A DNA stretch of 64,000 nt from Trinickia violacea (GCF_005280735.1 NZ_CP040077.1:2232001-2296000), one strand, 5' to 3'; positions 44,289 to 53,225 are shown, counted from the stretch's first letter. Program-made: numbers and translations. The notes: generated by a model from the sequence alone, not told the origin.

Positions 44289-45011
44289 TCAGTGGGCGGC
44301 TTTGTCGAGTTCCGGGTAGTGGCGGAAGATGCACGACTCGTTGTGCGACAGCCTCCGGTCCGACGCGAGATACGCGGCGATATTCGGACGCGCCATCACG
44401 GCGTCGTGCAGGGCGGCGAGGCGCGGGTAGTGCTCGCCGAAACGCTTCGTCGCTCGCGGAAATGCGTAGAACAGCCCGTCGATCAATTGGAACATCGACA
44501 AATCCACGTAGGTCAGCGCGTCGCCCACCAGGTGGCCGTCGCCGTGCGGATTCAGCTTGAGCACGCGCTCGAAGTAGCGCATGAACTTCGGGATGCGGTG
44601 GTCGATGAATTCGGTCGCGCGCACCTTGGCGGCGTCCTTTTGCTCCTCGTAATACAGGTCGTTCGAAAGCGGATGATGCGTGTCGTGGACTTCGGTCACC
44701 ATGTCCGCGATCGTGAGCTGCAGGCCGTGCGCGACGAAGCGCGAGTCGTCCAGCGGCGCGAGGCCGAGCTTCGGGCCGAGGTAGAGCAGGATGTTCGCAA
44801 CGTGCGGGACGATCAGGTCGCCGTCTTTCAGAAAGGGCGGGGCGAACGGCGGGTACGGATCGGTTTTGCTGTCCATGATCGACAGCATGTCGCCGGTGCC
44901 GTCGTCTTCGCGCGCGATGTCGACATACGGCGCTTGCGCCTCTTCGAGCGCGAGCCGCACGAATTCGCCGCGGCCTTGCAGGCCGTCCCAGTAATAGAGT
45001 TCGTAAGCCAT
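44289..45011 (-). CDS. Glutathione S-transferase family protein
   Basis: 240 residues. N-terminal thioredoxin-like domain with MAYELYYWDGLQGRGEFVRLALEEA (tyrosine near the glutathione thiol, residue 6-7) and the cis-proline and glutathione contact in APPFLKDGDLIVPHVANILLYLG. The rest is the all-helical domain (GDALTYVDLSMFQLIDGLFYAFP). Detoxifies electrophiles or acts in a specific pathway; no partner gene nearby. Confidence 0.9.
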   Translation of the reverse strand: MAYELYYWDGLQGRGEFVRLALEEAQAPYVDIAREDDGTGDMLSIMDSKTDPYPPFAPPFLKDGDLIVPHVANILLYLGPKLGLAPLDDSRFVAHGLQLTIADMVTEVHDTHHPLSNDLYYEEQKDAAKVRATEFIDHRIPKFMRYFERVLKLNPHGDGHLVGDALTYVDLSMFQLIDGLFYAFPRATKRFGEHYPRLAALHDAVMARPNIAAYLASDRRLSHNESCIFRHYPELDKAAH

Positions 45012-45102
45012 CTTGTGTCCTCGCTGAAGTGTGCGATGCCTTGCATCGCGGGTTCACATCGAACAACGGCAAGTATGAGCGTTCGAGACGGCGGGCGCCC
45101 CG

Positions 45103-45150
45103 CCGGATCGCCGGCCGACGCAAGGGCGCCCCCCGGATCGCCGGCCGACG
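45103..45150. repeat. Short tandem direct repeat
   Basis: CCGGATCGCCGGCCGACG occurs at 45103-45120 and again at 45133-45150, each preceded by GGGCGCCCC with one base difference, so the unit is 30 bases. A degenerate third copy starts at about 45150. It lies between the GST and yeiH genes. Confidence 0.6.
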
Positions 45151-45175
45151 GACGGCCGCCCCCCACAAACACGCA

Positions 45176-45196
45176 TGCCCCGCGCGAGGCGGGGCA
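45176..45196 (-). terminator. Hairpin downstream of yeiH
   Basis: TGCCCCGC (45176-45183) pairs with GCGGGGCA (45189-45196), loop GCGAG. It sits after the stop of the leftward yeiH-family gene; the T-run is weak, so termination is probable only. Confidence 0.5.
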
Positions 45197-45236
45197 CTTC
45201 AGGCTTGGGGGCAGCGCGCGCTGCATCGTCGATCGC

Positions 45237-46319
45237 TTAGGCGAACAAGCGTTCCACCGCCCAGGTGATGCCCAATCCGCCGACGACCAGCCACACATAC
45301 AGGATGAAGCCGGTCAGCAGGGCGCGCGGGCCCGCTTCGCGAATCTGCGACACGCGCGTTTCGATGCCGAGCGCCGTCATCGCCATCGTGAGTGCGAAGG
45401 TGTCGATCAGGTTGACCGTGTGCGTGGCGGTCTCCGGCAGCACATGCAGCGAGTTCACGACGACACAGGCCAGAAACCCGATCGCGAACCAGGGTACGGC
45501 GAGCTTGCGCGGCTTGGCGGCGTGGTGCGCGGCTTCATGCGCGGCCGGCTTCTTCGCCCGATTGATCCACATGCCGAGCGCGAGCAGCACCGGCACGAGC
45601 AGCATGACGCGGGTCATCTTGACGATCGTCGCGATGTGGGTGGCTTCGCCGCTCACGTTGCTGGCCGCTCCGACCACCTGTCCGACCTCGTGGATCGTGC
45701 CGCCGAAAAAGAGGCCGACGCCGAGCGTGTCGAGATGCAGCCAGCCCGCGCGATTCAGAACCGGGTAGAGGAACATCGACAGCGTGCCGAACAGCACGAC
45801 GCTGCCCACGGCCATGGCGCTCTTGTGCGGCTTCGATTGCAGCGTCGATTCGAACGCGAGCACGGCGGCGGCGCCGCAGATCGCGCTGCCGGCGGCGGTG
45901 AGGATGGCGGTGTCGCGGTCGAGCTTCATGAGCTTCATGCCGGCCCAGGTGCCGAGCGCGAGCGTGCTGACGACGATCACCACGGACTCGACGAAGCCGG
46001 AGAGGCCGACTTGTGCGATTTCCTGCAGGCTGACACGCAGCCCGAAGAATGCGACCGCGATGCGCAGCAGCTTGCGCGCCGAGAAGTTGACGCCGGCGGC
46101 CCAGCTGGCGGGCATGCCGTCGCGCAACGCGTTGCCGTAGATCGCGCCGGCGACGATGCCGACGATCAGCGGGCTCATGCCGAGTCCGGCGATGGCGGGG
46201 AGCGAGGCGACGCTCGTCACGGCCGCCGCGAACAGCGCCACGAACAAGATGCCGTTGAGCTGGCCGCGCATCGACGATTCGTGCGCGGCGTGCGGGACGG
46301 CGAGGTGTGGGGTGGACAT
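45237..46319 (-). CDS. yeiH: YeiH-family putative sulfate exporter
   Basis: 360 residues with about ten membrane segments. Family pattern: GMSPLIVGIVAGAIYGN, KLLRIAVAFFGLRVSLQEI, AAGSAICGAAAVLAFESTL and FFGGTIHEVGQVVGAA. The UPF0324 family has been proposed to export sulfate, sulfite or related ions in sulfur metabolism. It has a histidine/alanine-rich loop (about residues 268-284, AAHEAAHHAAKP). Divergent from the LysR gene at 46427, its probable regulator. Confidence 0.88.
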   Translation of the reverse strand: MSTPHLAVPHAAHESSMRGQLNGILFVALFAAAVTSVASLPAIAGLGMSPLIVGIVAGAIYGNALRDGMPASWAAGVNFSARKLLRIAVAFFGLRVSLQEIAQVGLSGFVESVVIVVSTLALGTWAGMKLMKLDRDTAILTAAGSAICGAAAVLAFESTLQSKPHKSAMAVGSVVLFGTLSMFLYPVLNRAGWLHLDTLGVGLFFGGTIHEVGQVVGAASNVSGEATHIATIVKMTRVMLLVPVLLALGMWINRAKKPAAHEAAHHAAKPRKLAVPWFAIGFLACVVVNSLHVLPETATHTVNLIDTFALTMAMTALGIETRVSQIREAGPRALLTGFILYVWLVVGGLGITWAVERLFA

Positions 46320-46363
46320 GAAGTGGGTCCGGTCGATTTCGATGGGCTAATCCTAGATTGGTT

Positions 46364-46415
46364 ATATCGATATGAAAAATCGTCATTTGTGACGTAAAAT
46401 ATCGGTATAGCCGAT
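46364..46415. promoter_or_regulatory. Likely LysR binding region between yeiH and lysR
   Basis: In this 107-base AT-rich divergent region are the palindromes ATATCGATAT (46364-46373) and ATCGG-TATAG-CCGAT (46401-46415). The second lies 12 bases before the lysR ATG and fits a LysR auto-regulatory site. The promoters of both genes must lie in the same stretch. Confidence 0.5.
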
Positions 46416-46426
46416 AGTTAATCGAA

Positions 46427-47350
46427 ATGACCCCTGACCAGCTTATAACGTTCGCCGCCGTCGCCGAGCATCTGAACATCAGCCGCGCGGCCGTGGCGCT
46501 GCATCTGTCGCAACCGGCGGTGTCCGGGCAGTTACGCCAGTTGCAGGAGGAATTCGGCGAGCCGCTTTACCAGCGCGACGGCCGGGGGATTCGCCTCACG
46601 CCAAGCGGCGCGCAGCTCGCCGAATACGCTCAGCGGCTGCGCGATACGTACCGCCAGGCTCATGCGTACCGCGACGCCTTGCGCGGCCTCGAACGCGGCA
46701 CGCTGCGCGTCGGCGCGAGCACCACGCTCGCGAGCTATCTGCTGCCGTACCTGATCGCGGAGTTTCAGCGGCGCTTTCCCGAGATCGCGATCCAGACGGC
46801 CGGCGGCAATACGGCCGATATCGTCCACTCGCTCGGTTCGCTCGATATCGCGATGATCGAAGGGCCGGTCGGCGCCGATCTGCCGCCCGGCACCGGGGTG
46901 CATCCGTGGCGCGAGGACGAGATCGTCGCGATCGTGCCGCGCGAGCATCCCTTGGCGCAGCGGGAGTCGGCCCGCTCGGAAGCGGCCGAGGCGGGTGCGT
47001 CGGCGCTATCGGCGACTTTCGATGAGCTTGCGGCCTATCCGCTCGTGCTGCGCGAAGAGGGATCGGGCGTGCGCCAGCTCGTCGAGCGCGCGTTCTCGCG
47101 GCATGGTCTGCCGATGCGCGTGGCGCTCGAAGTCGCGGGCGTCGAAGGTGTGAAAGAGGCGGTGCGGGCGGGGATGGGCATCGGCTTCGTGTCGGCGATG
47201 TCGATGCGGCACGAGGACAACGCGCTGAGCCGCGTCTCGCTCGGCCCGGCGCCGCTGACGCGGCGCTTTTCGATCCTGATGCCGCATGAGAATGCGCCGT
47301 CGCGGGTGGCCGAGCGGTTTCTGGCGCTGTGCCTCGAGGGTATCGCTTGA
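46427..47350 (+). CDS. LysR-family transcriptional regulator (sulfur-type neighbour of yeiH)
   Basis: 307 residues. Helix-turn-helix: TFAAVAEHLNISRAAVALHLSQPAVSGQLRQLQEEFGEPLYQRDGRG. Effector domain: LRVGASTTLASYLLPYLIAEFQ. Related to the CysB/YeiE-type activators found beside yeiH in other bacteria, where the activator controls the exporter. The effector is unknown. Confidence 0.92.
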   Translation: MTPDQLITFAAVAEHLNISRAAVALHLSQPAVSGQLRQLQEEFGEPLYQRDGRGIRLTPSGAQLAEYAQRLRDTYRQAHAYRDALRGLERGTLRVGASTTLASYLLPYLIAEFQRRFPEIAIQTAGGNTADIVHSLGSLDIAMIEGPVGADLPPGTGVHPWREDEIVAIVPREHPLAQRESARSEAAEAGASALSATFDELAAYPLVLREEGSGVRQLVERAFSRHGLPMRVALEVAGVEGVKEAVRAGMGIGFVSAMSMRHEDNALSRVSLGPAPLTRRFSILMPHENAPSRVAERFLALCLEGIA

Positions 47351-47411
47351 ACTGGGCTAGGGATTTCCACTATGGCGCGGCGAAGCGCGGGCGGCGCAAT
47401 ATCTGTTCATC

Positions 47412-47432
47412 AAGCGCATCGGCGCTTTTTTT
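47412..47432 (+). terminator. Intrinsic terminator between lysR and kguE
   Basis: AAGCGC (47412-47417), loop ATCG, GCGCTT (47422-47427), running into a T-run to 47432. It lies 61 bases after the lysR stop and only 10 bases before the kguE ATG, so it closes lysR; any kgu transcript beginning upstream of it would also have to pass it. Confidence 0.7.
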
Positions 47433-47442
47433 AAGCTTACTT

Positions 47443-48258
47443 ATGGAACCGGTTCCAGTCAGCGATTCAGCGCAAATTCAGGGCCAATTCGACACAGCGG
47501 AAGTCGTCATCGTCGCGAGCGCGTTCGGTGCGGACGTCATCCGGCGCGACGGCCATGTCGCGTGGCTGGCCGCGGCCGCAGAGGCCGGGGCGGCCGGTTT
47601 CGAAGTGCGTCGTGAATTGTTCCGCTCCGATGCCGACACGTCGCTCGATGCGCTCGCGTTGCTCGGCCATGCGATCGAGCGGTTCGGCATGTGGCCGGTC
47701 TACTCGACGCCGGACTCGCTGTATCGCGACGACGGCTCGCTCGACCGCGTCGCGTTGAGCGCCGCGATGGCCGAGGCCGGCGCGCTCGGCGCACGCTTCG
47801 TCAAGCTGCAGCTGGGGGCGTTTGACGGACGTGCCGATGGCGATGGCCTTCGCGACGCCGTCGCCGAGGGCCGGGCGCGCCTTGTCGTCGAAAACGGCCA
47901 GTTGCGCGAAGGCGGATTGCTGAGCCAGTTCGTCGAATTATTCGCGGCCCTCGAACGCGAAAGCACCGGCGGCGTGCTCGGAATGGCGTTCGACATCGGT
48001 AATTGGCAGTGGCCCGGCGAGGACCCGCTGCACGCCGCGAAGGCATTGGCGCCGCACGTCGAGTACATCCATTGCAAGGCCGTCGTGGGCGAGGGCGCGC
48101 GCCGCTTCGCCGCCGCGCCCGCCGCCGACGACGCTTCGTGCGCCCGGATTTTTTCGGTGTTGCCGCGTCACGTGCCGCGCGGCATCGAGTTTCCGTTCGA
48201 TCGAGATCGCGTCGCCAGCGACGCCAAGCGGCGTGTCGCGTGGCTCGCCGCCGCATGA
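47443..48258 (+). CDS. kguE: Sugar phosphate isomerase/epimerase, KguE-like
   Basis: 271 residues. A TIM-barrel of the AP-endonuclease-like isomerase family: IVASAFGADVIRRDGHVAWLAAAAEAGAAG, FEVRRELF, GARFVKLQLGAF, LVVENGQL, GMAFDIGNWQW with metal-ligand candidates. First gene of the 2-ketogluconate operon; the exact step of KguE is not settled in the literature I know. The ATG at 47443 has a weak ribosome site and is covered by the PtxS-type operator. No other ATG or GTG lies between it and the conserved region, so the true start could be an uncommon codon. Confidence 0.82.
   Translation: MEPVPVSDSAQIQGQFDTAEVVIVASAFGADVIRRDGHVAWLAAAAEAGAAGFEVRRELFRSDADTSLDALALLGHAIERFGMWPVYSTPDSLYRDDGSLDRVALSAAMAEAGALGARFVKLQLGAFDGRADGDGLRDAVAEGRARLVVENGQLREGGLLSQFVELFAALERESTGGVLGMAFDIGNWQWPGEDPLHAAKALAPHVEYIHCKAVVGEGARRFAAAPAADDASCARIFSVLPRHVPRGIEFPFDRDRVASDAKRRVAWLAAA
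47444..47457. promoter_or_regulatory. PtxS-type operator at the kguE start
   Basis: TGGAACCGGTTCCA is a perfect 14-bp palindrome with the central CCGG of LacI-family sites. The Pseudomonas PtxS operator, as I recall it, is TGAAACCGGTTTCA, so only one symmetric pair differs. A ptxS-like gene ends the cluster at 52035. The site overlaps the initiation codon, so bound repressor would block the start of the operon. Confidence 0.75.
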
Positions 48259-48311
48259 AAACCGCCTTGGGACGCACGATGCAGTCAAACCCGTATTCAG
48301 AGGGAAATGGT

Positions 48312-49307
48312 ATGTCCACCCAGCTCGATGTCTTGACCTACGGCGAAGCGATGGCGATGTTCGTCGCGAACGAAACCGGGCCGCTCGCGAGCGTCGGCGA
48401 GTTCACGAAGCGCATCGCCGGCGCCGATCTGAACGTCGCGATCGGCTTGTCGCGCCTCGGCTTCAAGGTCGGCTGGATGAGCCGCGTGGGGCGGGATTCG
48501 TTCGGCCAGTACGTGCTCGACACGCTCGCCAAGGAGGGGATCGATGCGAGTCACGTCACGGTCGATGCGCGCTATCCGACCGGCTTTCAACTGAAATCGA
48601 AGCACGATGACGGCAGCGATCCGGCTGTCGAGTACTTCCGCAAGGGCTCGGCCGCGAGCCATCTGTCGCTCGACGACTACGCCGCCGACTACGCGCTCGG
48701 CGCGCGCCACCTGCATTTGACGGGCGTCGCGCCCGCGATCTCGGCGTCTTCGTGCGAACTGGCGTTCCATCTGGCGCGAGAGATGCGCGCGGCAGGCAAG
48801 ACGATTTCGTTCGACCCGAATCTGCGGCCGACTTTGTGGCCGTCGCGCGAAGCGATGGTGGCATCGCTCAATGCGCTCGCGGCGCTCGCCGACTGGGTGC
48901 TGCCCGGCATCGGCGAAGGCCGCACGCTGACCGGCTTCGACCAGCCCGAGGACATCGCGCGCTTCTACCTCGATGCCGGCGCGCGCGGTGTGATCGTCAA
49001 GCTCGGCGCGCAGGGCGCGTATTTCCGCACCGGCGACCACGATGGCGTGATTCCCGCACAACCGGTGGCGAACGTCGTCGACACGGTGGGCGCCGGCGAC
49101 GGATTTGCGGTCGGCGTCATCAGTGCGCTGCTCGAGGGTCTCACGCTGCCGGCAGCGGTGGCGCGCGGCAACCGGATCGGCGCGCTCGCGATCCAGGTGA
49201 GCGGCGATTCCGAAGGCTTGCCGATACGCACGGAATTGGCGAGGCTCGAGCGCCTGGAACGGCTCGGCGACAGCAGCGAACATGCCGCGACCGATGCCTT
49301 GGTTTGA
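48312..49307 (+). CDS. kguK: 2-Ketogluconate kinase, KguK-like (PfkB family)
   Basis: 331 residues from ATG 48312; an in-frame ATG 33 bases upstream is possible. Ribokinase-family motifs: TYGEAMAMFVANETG, AGADLNVAIGLSRLG (glycine-rich substrate motif), SFDPNLRPTLW and VDTVGAGDGFAVGV with the catalytic aspartate. In the operon kguE-kguK-kguT-kguD it should phosphorylate 2-ketogluconate to 2-keto-6-phosphogluconate in the cytoplasm. The substrate is deduced from the operon. Confidence 0.88.
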   Translation: MSTQLDVLTYGEAMAMFVANETGPLASVGEFTKRIAGADLNVAIGLSRLGFKVGWMSRVGRDSFGQYVLDTLAKEGIDASHVTVDARYPTGFQLKSKHDDGSDPAVEYFRKGSAASHLSLDDYAADYALGARHLHLTGVAPAISASSCELAFHLAREMRAAGKTISFDPNLRPTLWPSREAMVASLNALAALADWVLPGIGEGRTLTGFDQPEDIARFYLDAGARGVIVKLGAQGAYFRTGDHDGVIPAQPVANVVDTVGAGDGFAVGVISALLEGLTLPAAVARGNRIGALAIQVSGDSEGLPIRTELARLERLERLGDSSEHAATDALV

Positions 49308-49424
49308 AGACAGCCGCAACACCGACCGATAACCCCAACAAGATGCCGGCGGCGTCGGCGCAACCGCACCGGTTCGCCTACGCTTGACGACACGGCACGT
49401 TCTCAGCAGTCAAAGGAGACAGAA

Positions 49425-50729
49425 ATGCCCGCAACGATGCCCGAAACGCTAGCCCCCCGCCGCTGGTGGGCGATCATGCCGATCGTTTTCATCACCTACA
49501 GCCTCGCTTATCTCGACCGCGCGAACTTCGGCTTCGCATCGGCCGCCGGCATCAATCAGGATCTCGGCATCAGCAAAGGGCTCGCGTCGCTGATCGGCGC
49601 GCTGTTCTTCCTCGGCTATTTCTTCTTCCAGATTCCCGGTGCGATCTACGCCGAGCGGCGCAGCGTGAAGAAGCTCGTCTTCGTAAGCCTGATCTTGTGG
49701 GGCGCGTGCGCGGCGCTGACGGGCGTCGTCAGCAACATTCCGTCGCTGATGGCGCTGCGCTTCGTGCTCGGCGTCGTCGAGGCGGCCGTGCTGCCCGCGA
49801 TGCTGATTTTTCTTTCCAACTGGTTCACGAAGAGCGAACGTTCGCGCGCGAACACGTTCCTGATCCTCGGCAATCCGGTGACGGTGTTGTGGATGTCGAT
49901 CGTGTCCGGCTATCTCGTGCACGCGTTCGGCTGGCGCAACATGTTCATCGCCGAAGGGCTGCCGGCCGTCGTCTGGGCGGTGTGCTGGTGGTTCATCGTC
50001 AAGGACAAGCCGGCCCAGGTGTCGTGGCTGTCCGAGTCCGAGAAGCGCACGCTCGATGCCGTCCTCGCCGCCGAACAAGCCGCGATCAAGCCGGTGCGCA
50101 ATTACCGCGAGGCGTTCAAGTCGCCCGCCGTCATCAAGCTGTGCGCGCAGTATTTCTGCTGGAGCATCGGCGTGTACGGCTTCGTGCTGTGGCTGCCGTC
50201 GATCCTGAAGAACAGCTCGACGCTCAGCATGGTCGAAACGGGCTGGCTTTCCGCGCTGCCGTATCTCGCGGCGACGATCGCGATGATCGCCGCGTCGTGG
50301 GCCTCCGACAAGCTCGATGCCCGCAAGGCGTTCGTCTGGCCGTTCCTGCTCGTCGGCGCGGTCGCGTTCGCCGCGTCGTACGCACTCGGCTCGACGCACT
50401 TCTGGACCTCGTACGCGCTGCTCGTGATCGCGGGCGCCGCGATGTACGCGCCGTACGGCCCGTTCTTCGCGATCGTGCCGGAGCTGCTGCCGAGGAACGT
50501 CGCGGGCGGCGCGATGGCGCTCATCAACAGCATGGGCGCGCTCGGCTCGTTCGTCGGCTCGTACGTCGTCGGCTATCTGAATGGCGCGACGGGGTCGCCC
50601 GCGGCCTCGTATGCGTTCATGAGCGTCGCGCTCGTGGCCGCCGTGATCCTGACGCTCGCCGTGAAGGCGCAGGCTGCGCCGTCGCCGGTGCTGGCCGTTC
50701 ATCTGCCTGCTCATCTGCCCAGGAAGTGA
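49425..50729 (+). CDS. kguT: 2-Ketogluconate transporter, KguT-like (MFS)
   Basis: 434 residues with twelve membrane segments, of the anion:cation symporter branch of MFS: YSLAYLDRANFGFASAAGINQDLGI at the N-terminus and GYFFFQIPGAIYAERRSVKKLVF with the loop 2-3 motif. AGG AGACAGAA before the ATG is a good ribosome site. By place in the operon it imports 2-ketogluconate across the inner membrane with protons. Confidence 0.9.
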   Translation: MPATMPETLAPRRWWAIMPIVFITYSLAYLDRANFGFASAAGINQDLGISKGLASLIGALFFLGYFFFQIPGAIYAERRSVKKLVFVSLILWGACAALTGVVSNIPSLMALRFVLGVVEAAVLPAMLIFLSNWFTKSERSRANTFLILGNPVTVLWMSIVSGYLVHAFGWRNMFIAEGLPAVVWAVCWWFIVKDKPAQVSWLSESEKRTLDAVLAAEQAAIKPVRNYREAFKSPAVIKLCAQYFCWSIGVYGFVLWLPSILKNSSTLSMVETGWLSALPYLAATIAMIAASWASDKLDARKAFVWPFLLVGAVAFAASYALGSTHFWTSYALLVIAGAAMYAPYGPFFAIVPELLPRNVAGGAMALINSMGALGSFVGSYVVGYLNGATGSPAASYAFMSVALVAAVILTLAVKAQAAPSPVLAVHLPAHLPRK

Positions 50730-50757
50730 ACACGGGAAAAACACGAAAAGGACACCG

Positions 50758-51738
50758 ATGAAACCGAAAATCATCGCCTACAAGGCGCTGCCGGACGACG
50801 TGCTCGCCTACCTGCGCGAACACGCCGACGTGGTCACGCTCGACGACGCGGCGACAGCGTCGCCCGATACGCTCGCCGCCGCGCTCAAGGACGCCGACGG
50901 CGCGATCGGCGCAAGCGTGAAGGTGACGCCCGCGATGCTCGAAGGCGCGGCGCGGCTCAAGGCGCTGTCGACGATCTCCGTCGGCTTCGACCAGTTCGAC
51001 GTCGACGACCTCACGCGGCGCGGCATCCTGCTCGCACACACGCCGGACGTGCTGACCGAATCGACCGCCGACACCGTATTCGCGCTGATCCTCGCGAGCG
51101 CGCGGCGCGTGGTCGAGCTGGCGGACTGGGTCAGGGCGGGGCAATGGACGAAGAGCGTGGGCGAGGCGCAGTTCGGCGTCGAAGTGCAGGGCAAGACGCT
51201 TGGCATCGTCGGCCTGGGGCGCATTGGCGGGGCGCTCGCCCGACGCGCGGCGCTCGGCTTCAACATGCGCGTGCTGTACACGAACCGCAGTCCGAACGAA
51301 GCGGCCGAGCGCGCGTATGGCGCCAAGCGCGTCGAGCTTGCGGCGTTGCTCCGCGAGTCCGATTTCGTGTGCCTGCAAGTGCCGCTCACGCCCGAGACAC
51401 GTCATCTGATCGGCGCTGCTGAATTGAAGACGATGAAGCCGGGCGCGATTCTGATCAACGCATCGCGCGGACCGACCGTCGACGAGGCCGCGCTGATCGA
51501 CGCGCTGCGCGACGGCACGATCCTCGGCGCGGGGCTCGACGTGTTCGAGCGCGAACCGCTGCCGGCCGATTCGCCGTTGCTGCACATGAAAAATGTCGTC
51601 GCACTGCCGCACATCGGTTCGGCGACCGGCGAGACCCGTCACGCGATGGCGCGCTGCGCGGCCGAAAACCTCGTCGCCGCATTGGCGGGTACGCTCTCGC
51701 GCAATATCGTCAACCGCGAGGTGCTCGACCGGCGCTAG
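50758..51738 (+). CDS. kguD: 2-Ketogluconate 6-phosphate reductase, KguD-like (D-2-hydroxyacid dehydrogenase)
   Basis: 326 residues. NAD(P) motif GIVGLGRIGGALARRAA (GxGxxG), and the catalytic triad of the family: arginine in INASRGPTVDE, glutamate in GLDVFEREPL, histidine in ALPHIGSATGE. Reduces 2-keto-6-phosphogluconate to 6-phosphogluconate in this pathway; a GhrB-type glyoxylate/2-ketogluconate reductase is the alternative name. Last structural gene of the operon, with a terminator about 90 bases downstream. Confidence 0.9.
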   Translation: MKPKIIAYKALPDDVLAYLREHADVVTLDDAATASPDTLAAALKDADGAIGASVKVTPAMLEGAARLKALSTISVGFDQFDVDDLTRRGILLAHTPDVLTESTADTVFALILASARRVVELADWVRAGQWTKSVGEAQFGVEVQGKTLGIVGLGRIGGALARRAALGFNMRVLYTNRSPNEAAERAYGAKRVELAALLRESDFVCLQVPLTPETRHLIGAAELKTMKPGAILINASRGPTVDEAALIDALRDGTILGAGLDVFEREPLPADSPLLHMKNVVALPHIGSATGETRHAMARCAAENLVAALAGTLSRNIVNREVLDRR

Positions 51739-51829
51739 GGCTTGCCATTGGCGTGAACGGGCCCTAAGCGGGTGCTTAAGTGGTGTAGGGCAGCGGCGTA
51801 GGCTATGATGCGCGCTCTGATGCAGTTCG

Positions 51830-51853
51830 AAAGCGCGCCTCGAGCGCGCTTTT
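51830..51853 (+). terminator. Intrinsic terminator after the kgu operon
   Basis: AAAGCGCGC (51830-51838), loop CTCGA, GCGCGCTTT (51844-51852) followed by T. Within a 296-base gap between kguD and ptxS; the remainder of the gap (about 51854-52034) should hold the ptxS promoter, but no second copy of the PtxS palindrome was seen in it. Confidence 0.65.
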
Positions 51854-52034
51854 GTCTATTTCGGCGCATAGTTGCCGCAGGTTGCGGGCGATCCTCGCGC
51901 AACTGCGGCACAGCGCCGCTTCCGTTTCTGACGACGAGGAGTTTTCGGTTGGCTGACGTATTTCCGCACCTCTCCAGTTGCAGCCGCACGGCCCGCCCGT
52001 GCGCCGGCTGCCGCGCCGCTCATGAGGCCGCGCG

Positions 52035-53132
52035 ATGAGCTACGTGCGTACGGGAGCGCCACGCCGCGCGACGATCAGCGATGTCGCGCGCGAAGCGGGC
52101 ACGGGCAAGACGAGTGTGTCGCGCTATCTGAACGGCGAGACCAATGTGCTGTCGCTCGATCTGCGCGAGCGGATCGAAGCGGCGATCAAGCGGCTCGACT
52201 ACCAGCCGAACCAGATGGCGCGCGGCTTGAAGCGCGGGCGCAACCGCCTGATCGGCATGCTCGTCGCCGACCTGACGAACCCCTATACGGTCGAAGTGCT
52301 GCAAGGCGTCGAGGCCGCGTGCCAGGCGCTCGGCTACATGCCGCTCATCTGCCACGCGGCGAACGAAGTCGAAATGGAGCGGCGCTACCTGCAGCTGCTG
52401 ACGACGTATCGCGTCGAAGGCGTGATCGTCAACGCCTTGGGCGTGAAGGACGAGATGCTCAAGCCGCTCGGCGAGGGCGGCATTCCGGCCGTGCTCGTCG
52501 ACCGCAAGGTGGCGGGGCTCGATGCCGATATCGTCGGGCTCGACAATGCCGAAGCGGTTCGGGCCGGCACGCAGCATCTGCTCGAGCGGGGCTTTGCCGA
52601 GATCCACTTCGTGGTGCAGCCGTTCGAGCAGGTCAGTTCGCGGCGTGTGCGCGAAGCTGCGTTTCGCGAGGCGATCGACAATGCGCTACGCGCGGCCGTG
52701 GCGGATGGCGCGGGTGGTGGTGGTGCTGGTCAGGCGCCGCGCCTGCAAGGCCAAACGGTCGTGCTCGATCTCGCCGATCCCGAGGCCGTGATCCGCACGC
52801 ACGCCGCGCTCGATCTCCGCATCGACGCCGCCATCGACGGTTCGGGCAAGCGCATCGCGCTGTTCGCGGCGAACGCGCCGGTCGCCTTGTCGCTCGCGCT
52901 GCATCTGAATTCGCACTATGGCTCGCGCTGGCAGGACCGCGTCGCGCTGATGTCGGTCGACGATCCTGAATGGGCCGAACTGACGGGCATCACGACGATC
53001 CGTCAGCCGACCTATGCGATCGGCTACCGCGCGATCGAATTCCTGCACGAGCGCATCGATGGCGTGGTTTCGCCCATCCGCGAAGCGATGCTGCCGGGCG
53101 ATTTGATTGTCCGGGGCTCCACAGCGCGATAG
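52035..53132 (+). CDS. ptxS: LacI-family repressor, PtxS-like
   Basis: 365 residues. N-terminal LacI helix-turn-helix ATISDVAREAGTGKTSVSRYLNGE with the hinge helix region PNQMARGLKRGRNRLIGMLVADL, then the periplasmic-binding-like domain with IPAVLVDRKVAG and VGLDNAEAV. The run of motifs (SVSRYLNG, DLTNPYTVEVLQG, RVEGVIVNALG) is that of PtxS, the 2-ketogluconate-responsive repressor. Unusual: a glycine-rich insert with AVADGAGGGGAGQA (about residues 224-240) interrupts the C-terminal half. It probably binds the palindrome at kguE. Confidence 0.9.
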   Translation: MSYVRTGAPRRATISDVAREAGTGKTSVSRYLNGETNVLSLDLRERIEAAIKRLDYQPNQMARGLKRGRNRLIGMLVADLTNPYTVEVLQGVEAACQALGYMPLICHAANEVEMERRYLQLLTTYRVEGVIVNALGVKDEMLKPLGEGGIPAVLVDRKVAGLDADIVGLDNAEAVRAGTQHLLERGFAEIHFVVQPFEQVSSRRVREAAFREAIDNALRAAVADGAGGGGAGQAPRLQGQTVVLDLADPEAVIRTHAALDLRIDAAIDGSGKRIALFAANAPVALSLALHLNSHYGSRWQDRVALMSVDDPEWAELTGITTIRQPTYAIGYRAIEFLHERIDGVVSPIREAMLPGDLIVRGSTAR

Positions 53133-53225
53133 GCGCTCCGCCACGCGCGCTGCTCATCGATAGTCGTTCCATCGATCGATGCGCCGATCGCCGCATCGAC
53201 ACCTGTATCAACAACAAGGACGTTC

